Source: Spirochaetota bacterium | Lineage (GTDB): Bacteria > Spirochaetota > JAGLSM01 > JAKPMW01 | Direction of reading: 5' to 3' | NCBI GenBank assembly: GCA_031283155.1 | Contig: JAITCI010000038.1 | Coordinates: forward strand, 1-32,128 | DNA: 32,128 bases | Shown here: in pieces, positions 17,733 to 27,000 of the stretch | Numbering within the stretch: the first letter of the stretch is position 1 | Layout of the letters: each line of letters opens with the position of its first letter | Made by a program: the position numbers and the translations under genes | The notes under the pieces: model-generated | The model's database searches: none | The model's input: the letters and a program-made list of their open reading frames with translations, nothing else | What the model was told of the DNA's origin: nothing

Positions 17733-20700
17733 AGCCGCCGTATCTTGCCTCGGGGTGGTGGAGGATAAACGCGCTCGTTGAAAATTCCGGGAGCATCTCC
17801 TCCGCCTCGCTCTCCGTTACGCCGATGCGCTCCGCTCCCAAAAGCCGGAGAAGCTGCGTATTCTGCGCGAGATCGGGGCAGGCGGGATACCCAAAGGAAT
17901 AGCGCAGGCTGCGCGCAGACGGAAATTCCAACTCGCGCCGGATGCGATCATGGATATATGCCGCAAGCGTCTCGGTCAGCTCGACCGCGAGTCCATGCGC
18001 GAAAAGGTATTCGCGGAATTTTCCCCGGGTATAGAGATCGCGCGCGTACTCGCTGACGCCTTCCCCAAGAGTGACCACCTGCGCGGGCAGGAGATCAAAT
18101 TCTTCCGTATCCGCGAAATAATCTATCAGCGAAAATTCGCGGCGTGGAAAATGAAAGCGCGCGCGTTCTTCGCCTGCGTCATATACAGCGAGATCCTCGC
18201 CCACGCGGCGGCACGGAAAATATCCGTACGCAGCCCTCGGGGTACAGAATTTTCCCTCGGCAAAAACCTGTTCCAACTGTATGCGGTGCGGGCGAATCTC
18301 GCGCCCCAAAAAATCAGCAAAGGCAGACGCTTCCATATCGCCCCGCCGGATATTCCAGCGCGCGCGAAAGAGGCGATCCTCATTTATAAGCGGGAAGAGT
18401 TCGGTCAAGGGAATATGGTCAATGACCGTATTCCCGTAAAACGGCGCTGCGGGTACCGGAACGGGCTTGACGGAAACAGCGGGGCTCTGCGCCTTTTCGC
18501 CGTCAGCGCCCGCCTCCATAAAATGCCTGCGCTTCGCGAAACGGACGCGATCGGCTGCAAGCGCGTCGCCAAGCCCGCCCTCGCGCATCAGCTTCAGCGC
18601 GCGGAGTCCCTCAAAGGCGTCGGCGCAATAGACCACATGGCCGGCATACACCGATTGGCAGTCCGCCTCCGCCCATTCGCGCGTGAGCGCAGCCCCGCCC
18701 AGTAAAACCGGTATCCGAATATCCGCCGCCGCGAGCGCGGCAAGATACTCCTTCATGATCACGGTGGATTTCACAAGCAGCCCCGAAAGCCCGAGCGCGT
18801 CCGCGCCGATTTCCCTGATCTTTTCTATGATCACAGCCACCTCGCACTTAATCCCGAGGTTATGCACCGCGTATCCGTTATTGCTCAGGATAATGTCCAC
18901 CAGATTCTTGCCGATGTCATGCACGTCCCCGCGCACCGTGGCCAGCACCACGCTCGTGATATCCGTATTGCGCTGCCTGGCGATATGGGGTTCAAGCAGA
19001 TTAACCGCCATGCGCATCGTCTCGGCGGACTCAAGCACAAAGGGGAGCTGCATTTTGCCCGCGCTGAAGAGTTCGCCGACACGCTGCATCGCCGGGATTA
19101 AAATAGTATTGATAATTTGGAAAGCATCCGTACCCGCAAGTCGCGCCTCCTCGACGAGAGCCTCCAACCCGGCGCGCTTCCCACGCATAACGGCATTTGC
19201 AAGACGCTCCTCCACCGGCAGCACGGCAGCGGATACCTGCGTGTCCGGCGTCCCGCTTTCCTGTCGCTCAAATAATGCCATATACCGGAAGAGCGCGTCC
19301 GCGCTCGTGTTATGGATGAGCGCAAGCGCCGCCTGCCGCATATCCTCCGCGATCTCATGCGCCGGCAAAATACTCGCCGCATGAAGGATCGCCATATCCA
19401 AACCGGCCGCGAGCGCCTCGCCCAGAAAAACGGAATTCAAAACCCTGCGCGCGGCAGGCGCAAGCCCAAAGGAAACATTCGAAAGCCCCAAAACCGTGCG
19501 CGCCTCGGGCAGCTCGGCCTTCACGCGGCGCATGGCTTCCAGTGTCTCCAGCGCGCTCCCGCGCGAATCGGCGTCCCCGCTCGCGAGCGTAAAAGTCAGC
19601 ATATCGAAAATGAGGTCGCCCGGCGCAAGACCAGCGCGCATCACAGCAATTTCGTAGATGCGTTTTGCCACCTCCATTTTTTTCGCGGCTGTTTTTGCCA
19701 TGCCCTCGTTTTCGTCTATAACAAGGGCGATCAGCGCCGCCCCATGCCGCTTCGCGAGCCGGCATATCTTTTCGGCGTGCGCCTCCCCCGCCTCCAGATT
19801 CACGCTGTTGATGATCGGGCGGCCTCCGTATACTTTGAGCGCCGCATCCAGCACCTCGTAACTTGTTGAATCGATCACCAGCGGCAGGCGAACGCGGCTC
19901 CGCGCAAGCGCCACAATCGCCGCCATATCTGCGCGCTCATTCCGTCCGGTCGCGGCCACCGAGAGGTCAAGCGCATGCGCGCCCTGCTCCTGCTCCACGA
20001 GCACCTCGACCATCCCCTCCCAGTCCTCCGCCGCGAGCAGGCCCTGAAACCGCTTGCTGCCATGCGTATTCGCGCGCTCTCCGATGATGAAGGGGCGCGG
20101 CTCCTGCGCAAAGGACTGCGCCGAATACAGACTCGCCGCAGCTCGTGGAAAGTTCGTCAAATTCCATAGAGGAATTTGCCCGGCTGTTTTATTTATATTG
20201 TGTTCCGGCACATCCCGGGAAGCGGATTCCTTATTTCCCCTTGCGCCGCCTTCCCCAGTGCGGATATGATCTGCACCCGCGTCCACCTTATGTATATTGC
20301 GCCGAGCGGCAGGACGAATATCGCGCGTGGCCGCAAACAATGCCGCGATATACTCGGGACTGGTGCCGCAACACCCGCCCGCGATCTGCACCCCATCCTC
20401 GCTGATGAAGCGCGCGACCTGCGCGGCAAATTCCTTAGGCGCGAGCGAATAGACCATCCGACCATTAACGGTTTGCGGCATCCCCGCGTTCGGCATAGCC
20501 ATAGTAAAGCCCGAAAAGCGCGCGCAGAGTTCGCTGATCCAGGGCGCCATCTGCTCCGGCCCGGTTGCGCAATTTATCCCGAGGATGTCTACGCCCAGCC
20601 CATCGGCAAGCGCGATCACCGCGCCCATATCGCTCCCGACCAGCATCGTCCCGTTCGCCTCGATTGTGACCGACACAAGAACCAGAATATCGCGCCCACA

Positions 20701-21234
20701 CTCGCAAATCACGTCGCGCGCGGCTGCCGCGACCGCCTTAAAATGCAGCGGATCCTGGCAGGTCTCGATCATAAAAATATCCGCGCCGCCCTCGGCCAGG
20801 CCCTGAAGCTGCGGGAGGTACGCGGCATGGATCGCGTCAAAATCCACCTGCCCCAGGCTCGCCAATTTTGTGCCCGGCCCGATGGAACCGGCTATATACC
20901 GCTCCTTGCCATCAGTAAAAGCGTCCGCCGCACCCCGCGCAAGACGAGCCGCCGCGATATTGATCTCGCGTGTGCGCGCGGCCAAACCAAATTCCTCCAG
21001 CACAATCGCATTCGCGCCGAAGGTATTCGTCTCCACAATGTCGGAACCGGCGGCATAATAGCTCCGGTGAACCTCCCGTATGCGCTCGGGAGCGGAGAGC
21101 ACAAGATATTCGTTGCAGCCGGAGTACCCGCCCCAATCCTTCTCCTGAATATTCATTTTTTGGATCTCGGTACCCATAGCGCCGTCGAGGATCAAAACCT
21201 CTCCCTGTGCAAGACGTTCCCGCAATGTCTTCAC
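17731..21234 (-). CDS. metH: Cobalamin-dependent methionine synthase
   Basis: A 1167-residue MetH with all modules, methylating homocysteine from methyltetrahydrofolate. The homocysteine domain has zinc ligands Cys222 (NCATGP), Cys288 and Cys289 (GGCCGT). The pterin domain opens at IIGERANTHGSKRF (383-396). The cap domain precedes DVHDIGKN (770-777), whose His772 is the lower B12 ligand. The activation domain ends with YGYFPC (1003-1008), RYSFGYPACPD (1111-1121, SAM site) and HHPEARY. A GTG at 21234 is chosen: AAGGAG lies eight bases upstream and the 21 codons before it are not family-like. The pterin segment reads LDLSVAATGRNE rather than the usual LDVN type, and the linker at 310-380 is long. 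The spacer to the divergent MFS gene is too short for a cobalamin riboswitch. Confidence 0.95.
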   Translation of the reverse strand: MKTLRERLAQGEVLILDGAMGTEIQKMNIQEKDWGGYSGCNEYLVLSAPERIREVHRSYYAAGSDIVETNTFGANAIVLEEFGLAARTREINIAAARLARGAADAFTDGKERYIAGSIGPGTKLASLGQVDFDAIHAAYLPQLQGLAEGGADIFMIETCQDPLHFKAVAAAARDVICECGRDILVLVSVTIEANGTMLVGSDMGAVIALADGLGVDILGINCATGPEQMAPWISELCARFSGFTMAMPNAGMPQTVNGRMVYSLAPKEFAAQVARFISEDGVQIAGGCCGTSPEYIAALFAATRDIRPAARRNIHKVDAGADHIRTGEGGARGNKESASRDVPEHNINKTAGQIPLWNLTNFPRAAASLYSAQSFAQEPRPFIIGERANTHGSKRFQGLLAAEDWEGMVEVLVEQEQGAHALDLSVAATGRNERADMAAIVALARSRVRLPLVIDSTSYEVLDAALKVYGGRPIINSVNLEAGEAHAEKICRLAKRHGAALIALVIDENEGMAKTAAKKMEVAKRIYEIAVMRAGLAPGDLIFDMLTFTLASGDADSRGSALETLEAMRRVKAELPEARTVLGLSNVSFGLAPAARRVLNSVFLGEALAAGLDMAILHAASILPAHEIAEDMRQAALALIHNTSADALFRYMALFERQESGTPDTQVSAAVLPVEERLANAVMRGKRAGLEALVEEARLAGTDAFQIINTILIPAMQRVGELFSAGKMQLPFVLESAETMRMAVNLLEPHIARQRNTDITSVVLATVRGDVHDIGKNLVDIILSNNGYAVHNLGIKCEVAVIIEKIREIGADALGLSGLLVKSTVIMKEYLAALAAADIRIPVLLGGAALTREWAEADCQSVYAGHVVYCADAFEGLRALKLMREGGLGDALAADRVRFAKRRHFMEAGADGEKAQSPAVSVKPVPVPAAPFYGNTVIDHIPLTELFPLINEDRLFRARWNIRRGDMEASAFADFLGREIRPHRIQLEQVFAEGKFCTPRAAYGYFPCRRVGEDLAVYDAGEERARFHFPRREFSLIDYFADTEEFDLLPAQVVTLGEGVSEYARDLYTRGKFREYLFAHGLAVELTETLAAYIHDRIRRELEFPSARSLRYSFGYPACPDLAQNTQLLRLLGAERIGVTESEAEEMLPEFSTSAFILHHPEARYGG

Positions 21235-21285
21235 TGTAACCACTCCTTTTGTGTATCTCCGCAGCTTTTTCCAAATGGCATATAT

Positions 21286-21291
21286 ATTATA
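21286..21291 (-). promoter_or_regulatory. -10 box of metH
   Basis: TATAAT on the minus strand (ATTATA on plus). It would give a leader of about 45 bases before the GTG. No convincing -35 is visible. Confidence 0.4.
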
Positions 21292-21353
21292 CCGCATCCA
21301 CTCTGAATACCGGAGTGCTTAGTTTTATGGTATGCCACGGACGGAGGAGCGCG

Positions 21354-22592
21354 TTGAAAAAGGGTTTCTGGGGATTTTTTTGGACGCAGGTTTTAGGCGC
21401 GCTCAATGACAACCTCTATAAAATGGCGATGATCGTCTGGATAACCTTCACAGAGGTACCCGATCTCGGCGACTTCACGCGCAGCACCCTGGTTATAGTT
21501 TCTTCCGGTATATATATCCTGCCCTTCTTTTTGTTTTCCGCAACCGCCGGCTGGCTTGCCGACCGCTATCCCAAGGATATCGTTATCCGCTGGACAAAGA
21601 TCGCGGAAATAGTCATCATGCTCGCGGGCGCTGTCGCCTTTATCCTGGGATCCATTCCGGCGCTGATTATTGTGCTTTTTCTCATGGGCGCGCAGTCGGC
21701 ATTTTTCAGCCCGCCCAAATACGGCGTTATCCCTGAACTCTGCGAACCCGAAAAACTCATGCGCGCAAACGGACTCATAGGCATGGGCAATCTTTTCGCC
21801 ATGCTTGCGGGCACACTCGCGGGAACATTTTTGGGATTGATGGATAAACTCATATACGCCGCGATAGCCGTGGTGCTTGTCGCCGCTCTTGGCTATATCA
21901 CAAGCCTTCGCATTCCCCGGCTGCCCGCGCGCGCGCCGGACCTGAAACGCGAAGGGAATCTCTTTCAGGAAACATATTCCAGGCTGCACGACGTTAAGCG
22001 TATGCCGCTTATATTTCCTTTTTTGATTTTGATCTCCTGGTTCTGGTTCCACGGCGCGTATATGCTCCAGCTTCTTCCGCTGTGGTCAAAAGCGGCCAAA
22101 GTGCGGTACGGGGCGTTCATTTCATTAACCATCGTCCTTTTTTCCTGCGGCTCCGGCCTCGGCTCGCTCTTGTGCGGGCAGCGAAAAAAAGCCGATCCCG
22201 CCACCTCCATGCGCGCCCTGATTCTTCTTGCCCTGGGAACGGCGGCCATCGCACTGCTCCCGCAGGGCGAACTGTCCTGCTTTGCGGCATTGACCATTGC
22301 CGGAATGGCCGCCGGTTATTACTCCGTACCCCTCTACACAATCGTGCAAAAAGAAGCGAGCCTCGATATCCGCGCGCGGGTTTTTTCCGGCGGGAATATC
22401 CTGGACGCCGGCTTCATGGTTCTGGCAAGCGTTATAATGCAGGCGCAGGAATTTGCGGGCTTTTCATTCCCGGAGCGCTTTATTGCGCTTGCCTGCCTCG
22501 ACGCACTCTTTCTGATTTTCCTTGTGCGCCAGATCAAACTCTGGCGAAAACATATATCGGGCGTGAAGCGCCCTACGGGACCTCAACAATAA
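21354..22592 (+). CDS. MFS transporter, LplT-like
   Basis: A 412-residue, 12-helix major facilitator protein. The N-terminal words FWGFFWTQVLGALNDNLYKMA and GWLADRYPKD are those of the lysophospholipid carrier LplT and the transporter half of Aas-type proteins. FFSPPKYGVIPELCEPEKLM (loop 4-5) also fits. LplT flips lysophospholipids inward for re-acylation; no acyltransferase domain is attached or adjacent here, so the substrate is uncertain. The TTG at 21354 is chosen because ACGGAGGAG lies directly upstream; the earlier ATG at 21327 has no ribosome site. Its last 20 bases overlap the convergent rRNA methyltransferase gene. Confidence 0.85.
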   Translation: MKKGFWGFFWTQVLGALNDNLYKMAMIVWITFTEVPDLGDFTRSTLVIVSSGIYILPFFLFSATAGWLADRYPKDIVIRWTKIAEIVIMLAGAVAFILGSIPALIIVLFLMGAQSAFFSPPKYGVIPELCEPEKLMRANGLIGMGNLFAMLAGTLAGTFLGLMDKLIYAAIAVVLVAALGYITSLRIPRLPARAPDLKREGNLFQETYSRLHDVKRMPLIFPFLILISWFWFHGAYMLQLLPLWSKAAKVRYGAFISLTIVLFSCGSGLGSLLCGQRKKADPATSMRALILLALGTAAIALLPQGELSCFAALTIAGMAAGYYSVPLYTIVQKEASLDIRARVFSGGNILDAGFMVLASVIMQAQEFAGFSFPERFIALACLDALFLIFLVRQIKLWRKHISGVKRPTGPQQ

Positions 22593-23715
22593 GCCCGCAC
22601 AGGTACTCGCTCTCCGGCATATCCAGAAGGATGGGATGGTCGGGCGGCTGGTGCAAATACTCCAGAATATGCGCGCTTTTGCCCGCATCGGAGAAGGCCT
22701 CGCGCACGATCTCTGTAAAATCCGCCAAACCAATATGGTGCGAGCATGAAAAACTCATGAGTATGCCGCCGCGGTTTAAGGACTGGGCGGCACGCAGGTT
22801 CAGCTCCTTATACCCGCGATACGCCGAATCCAGCCGCTTTTTCACGGGGGCGAACGGAGGCGGATCCAGAATCACGAGATCCCAGCGCTCATCCCTGTTT
22901 TGATGAAAATAATCAAAAACATTCGCCACCACGGTTTCTATGCGAGCACACCCATTCGCCTCGGCGTTCCTGCGCAGGAGGGAAAGCGCGGACTCTGAAC
23001 TGTCGATCGCGCGCACCATACCCGCCCCCGCGCGCGCCGCAAATAACGCAAATCCGCCCTGGTTGCAAAAGGCGTCCAGCACCCGCCTGCCCGCGGCATA
23101 CCGCGCCGCGCGCCCATAGTGTTCACGCTGATCAAGGTACAGCCCTGTTTTTTGTCCGTTCTGAAAATCAATATGAAAAAGTATACCGTCAATCCGGACA
23201 CTCTCCTCCGGCCGCAGTTCCCCGGAATGTATATAGGTATGGCACGAAAGCCCCTCGAGCGCGCGCACCTTCGCCTCATTGCGGACAATAAGCGCGCGCG
23301 GATGCAGCAGATCGCAGAGGATATCCGCTATTATGGGAATACGCGCGTCGAGCGCGCGGGTTTGCGCCTGCAACACAAGCACATCGTCGTACCGGTCAAC
23401 AGTCAGCCCGGGAAGCGAGTCGGATTCCGACCAAACCAAACGGCATACCGGATTCTGCGCGCGCCGATTAAGAGCGCGCAGAAGCGCGCGCCGGATAAAG
23501 ACAGCGTCCAGATCCTCGCTGGAAAAAGAATAACGCCGCCAGACGATCTGCGAGCGCGGATTATATATGCCGCTTGCCACAAAGCGCCCGCGCGCGTCAT
23601 ACAGGGCAGCCGTGTCGCCTGCGTCCTCCGCCGAACAGGGTTCGGCAATCTCATTCGCATACACCCAGGGATGCCCCGCGAGCACACGATGCCTCTCCCC
23701 GCGAAGCTGTATCAT
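22573..23715 (-). CDS. 23S rRNA m5C methyltransferase, RlmI-like
   Basis: A 380-residue class I SAM-dependent rRNA methyltransferase, close to the 396 residues of E. coli RlmI, which modifies C1962 of 23S rRNA. An N-terminal PUA domain (RHRVLAGHPWVYANEI, ARGRFVASGIYNPRSQIVWR) is followed by a central EEHUD-like part (SLPGLTVDRYDDVLVLQ) and a Rossmann domain: GLYLDQREHYGRAA (191-204), VLDAFCNQGGFALFAARAG (212-230), VILDPPPFAP (281-290) and FSCSHHI. The ATG at 23715 follows AAAGGA at seven bases; the 18 codons upstream are not family-like. The RlmI subgroup is the best match but other PUA-methyltransferases are close. Confidence 0.88.
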   Translation of the reverse strand: MIQLRGERHRVLAGHPWVYANEIAEPCSAEDAGDTAALYDARGRFVASGIYNPRSQIVWRRYSFSSEDLDAVFIRRALLRALNRRAQNPVCRLVWSESDSLPGLTVDRYDDVLVLQAQTRALDARIPIIADILCDLLHPRALIVRNEAKVRALEGLSCHTYIHSGELRPEESVRIDGILFHIDFQNGQKTGLYLDQREHYGRAARYAAGRRVLDAFCNQGGFALFAARAGAGMVRAIDSSESALSLLRRNAEANGCARIETVVANVFDYFHQNRDERWDLVILDPPPFAPVKKRLDSAYRGYKELNLRAAQSLNRGGILMSFSCSHHIGLADFTEIVREAFSDAGKSAHILEYLHQPPDHPILLDMPESEYLCGLIVEVP

Positions 23716-23749
23716 TTTCGTTCCTTTCGCAAGAGCGCAAAGCGCCCTG

Positions 23750-23784
23750 GAACTCCCAAAAACGCGCAATGTTCCCGGGAGTTC
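23750..23784. repeat. 8-bp inverted repeat upstream of the rRNA methyltransferase gene
   Basis: GAACTCCC (23750-23757) pairs with GGGAGTTC (23777-23784) around a 19-base loop. It lies about 35 bases upstream of the methyltransferase ATG, so it would be in the mRNA leader or over the promoter. No T-run follows. Confidence 0.35.
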
Positions 23785-23801
23785 TTATTGTTTGGATTGC
23801 A

Positions 23802-23978
23802 TTACACCGCAAACTGATTTATGTCCCGTAATGGTATCGCAGGCGTCAACTGTACCCAGACCGTCAGACGCCATATCATCTTCCGCTGCCCGGGAACTAT
23901 TCCCTCCCGGAGACTTTCAGCCAGACGCCGGTATTTGTCCGGCGTATCCAGCCCTGGTTTGGCATAAAAATCATTCAT
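23802..23978 (-). CDS. Possible small protein of 58 residues
   Basis: Starts MNDFYAKPGLDTPDKYRRLA, continues ESLREGIVPGQRKMIWRL and ends RDINQFAV. The first half reads like a soluble helix (LDTPDKYRRLAESLREG). No ribosome site is visible before the ATG, and codon use (CGG, ATA, GTA) differs from the neighbours, so it may be a remnant or chance frame. I do not recognise it. Confidence 0.3.
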   Translation of the reverse strand: MNDFYAKPGLDTPDKYRRLAESLREGIVPGQRKMIWRLTVWVQLTPAIPLRDINQFAV

Positions 23979-24044
23979 CTGATTATGCGAGGATAAAGAA
24001 GCAACCGCAGCCGGTTCCCGGCAAAAGCCAAAACACCGCAGTTG

Positions 24045-27000
24045 TCATATGTGCATATAGTTCTTTATGGTATCCGCAATTTCCATAAACTCGCTGTGCA
24101 AAAGATGTTCGGAGATACTTTTAAGCATTTCGCTGACAGCATACGTCCATTTTTTACACCGCAGATCTCCTATTGCGCTCTTGATGACAATTTTATCATA
24201 CGCAGCACACGCATTATAAATCATCTTGAGCTTTTCATGGAGAAAATCCACCTCTGTGAGTTCCTCTTCAAATTCTTCAGTGTTTCCAATCATGGATATT
24301 TTCTCGATCACCCTCCGCAGGGAATCAAGAAACGGTGATATCCCAGATTGTATCGCCTCCGCATTGTTTTGTTTCCCGGATTCTTCCAGATGAGCCGCAA
24401 GTTTGAAAAGCGCCGTTTCGCCGACATTCGCCAGGGCGCCCTTTATTGCGTGAAAATTAAAGGTGCTTCTCTCGATATCCTCTTTTGCCAGAGGATCCGT
24501 CTTTTGGGAGACTGCTTCCAGTTCCCCGAAAACCTTTGCGGCGTCCCGCAAAAAAGTCTCGGCCAGCTGCGAAGAAATAGAGTCGGCCTGCGCGGCATCC
24601 CCGTATTCAACCGCCGCCCTGCCTGTTTGGCTCCGCGCCGCCTGGATCACCTCGGGCGTCTGCCTGTCGCGTATATATTTAAGCAGCGCGGCGTCCAGCT
24701 GGCGTATGTCTATGGGCTTGGAAATGAAGCCATCAAATCCATTTGTTAAAAACATCTCCGCCTGCCCCGCTACGGCGTTCGCCGTGAGCGCTATAATCGG
24801 CTGCACGTATCCCATGGAGCGCAGCTGCCTTGCCGCCTCAATGCCATCCATAACCGGCATCAGGTGATCCATAAATACAACGTCATACACCTTGCCTCCC
24901 TCGATTTTTTCAAGCGCCTCCGCGCCGCTGCTGGCAACATCTATCGCCAGTTTGTAGGGCGTTAAAAGACCCTTCGCGACATATATATTCGATTCCAAAT
25001 CGTCTACAACCAGAACGCTCCCATACGGCATGGGTTCGCGTGAAAACCGCTTCTTGTTCGTCCGGAACCACCGCAGGTCGTCGGCGGCATTTGCGCCTAT
25101 CTCCTTTGAAGAGAGCCTCTCCTGCGGCAGCCGCACAGTTACCATCGTCCCCTTGTTCAGCTTGCTCTCCACCGAAATTTCGCCGCCCATCATATCCACA
25201 AGACGCTTGGTGATATTCATACCAAGCCCTGTCCCTTCGGTTGCGCGGTTTTCTACCATATTAAATCTCGAGTATTCCTCAAACAAAACCTGTATCTGCT
25301 CTTCCGTCATGCCCGACCCTGTATCCTGCACACGAATGACAAGGATTATCCTGTTTTCGGCAGCGCACAGCGGATCCACCTCGACCGTAAGTTTTACCCA
25401 GCCCTCTTTTGTATATTTGATCGCGTTTGAAAGCAGATTATTCAGTATCTGCTTGATGCGCAATTCGTCACCGAATAATTCTGATGGAATGGCCGGATCA
25501 ATCTGAAGATTGAACGAAAGCGGCTTACTGCCAATACGCAGAAGATTGGACTGTGCCGTATCCTTCAGGAGGCTCGCGGCGTCATATCTGTTGGGGAGCA
25601 ATTCCAGTTTGCCGGCTTCAATCTTGGAGAGATCGAGTATATCATTGATTAAGCCAAGCAGCATCGCGCCGGATTGACGAATCCTGCCAAATGCCTCCGT
25701 AATATCCGCCGAAAGCATTTCATCCTGTAACTGAATTTCCGCAATACCCAGAACAGCGTTTAAGGGTGTGCGTAATTCATGGCTTACCTTTGCCAAAAAA
25801 GTGGTTTTGGCAAAATTGGCGGATTCCGCATCCGCCTGCTTTTTTGCCATCTGTCTCAGGTTTGTTATATCCTGCATCACCTCAACATATCCCAGCGTCT
25901 TGCCCCTCAAATCCTTGAGTACCGCAACGTCAACCTGGTAGGATAAGCTGTTATCCGAGAAAAAAGTCTGATGTATGCCCTTTTTGGCGCAAACAACGCC
26001 GCAGTTTTCCGTATTGCATATACTGACGCCCAGATTGCTGCACGGCAGACCCAGGCTTTCCCTGAATGTTTTCCCGAAATATTTTTCAACCGCCGTATTT
26101 ATAAACGTCCATTTGTAATCTGTATCCATAGCCGCTATGGGCAGCGGCACCGCATTCAGAATGGATTCGTACCAATGCGACATTGCCCGGGATTTTTCGC
26201 TCTCCCTGCGTATCTCGTCAAATACCGCTTTCAGTTCGCGTAAATCGCGCGTAAAAACCAAAATCATATCATCGTCTTTAAATTTCACGCGAATCAAAGT
26301 GACTTCAGCCGATACCGGCGCGCCGTCCCGCGCCTGGTACGTCCATTCAAGCCGGGAATACCCTTCGGAAAACGCTTTATTGATCATCTCCGCCTTTTTT
26401 TCTCCGGAAAGAATTCCGTCCGGCTGATACTTTGGCGAAAGATCAATAGATCCATCAAAGAATTCCCGCTTGTTTGACAAGCCCAGCAGTTTTATCATGC
26501 TTTTATTGCAATCAAAAGCCCTGGAATTTTTGTCATAAAAAGTTGCGCCCAACGGCATGGTGTCAAACATAAGCTGCATACGGTCATTCGCTTCATCCCT
26601 TGACGTGAGGATTTTTACAAGAATAACGCTTAAAATCGCCGCCAGAATGATGCCCAATATGACAAGACCGATTTGCATTGTGTATATGTCATGGTAGTAT
26701 TCATCGTAGGGCGTTATAAGAGCCAACCGCCAGTTATTCTCAAGATGGTAAACGAATCCAACGGAGAGCTTGCCTTTATAATTCAAAACCTCGCGTTCGG
26801 AAATATTTTTGCCCTGCGCCAACTCGTCGGCAAACCCCGCAATATCGCCCGGCAATTCACGTATCATTTTGCCCACAAATTTCGGTTCAGGGTGCGTTAT
26901 ATTTTGCAGGCTTTTGCTGAATAACATACTGAAGCCGCCCGGTGTGATGCGCGTATCGGCAACATAGGCGACGATCCTGTCAAGCGGCATATCCATGCCC

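Larger units (their letters stand above)
23716..24044. other. Spacer between rRNA methyltransferase and kinase genes
   Basis: A 329-base spacer. It holds a possible 58-codon gene on the minus strand (23802-23978) and an 8-bp inverted repeat (23750-23784). I see no clear terminator for the kinase transcript. Confidence 0.5.

Noticed and set aside
21235-21353. Cobalamin riboswitch before metH
   Set aside because: The spacer is about 120 bases shared with a divergent gene, with a -10 only 45 bases from the start. There is no room for, or sign of, a B12-box structure.
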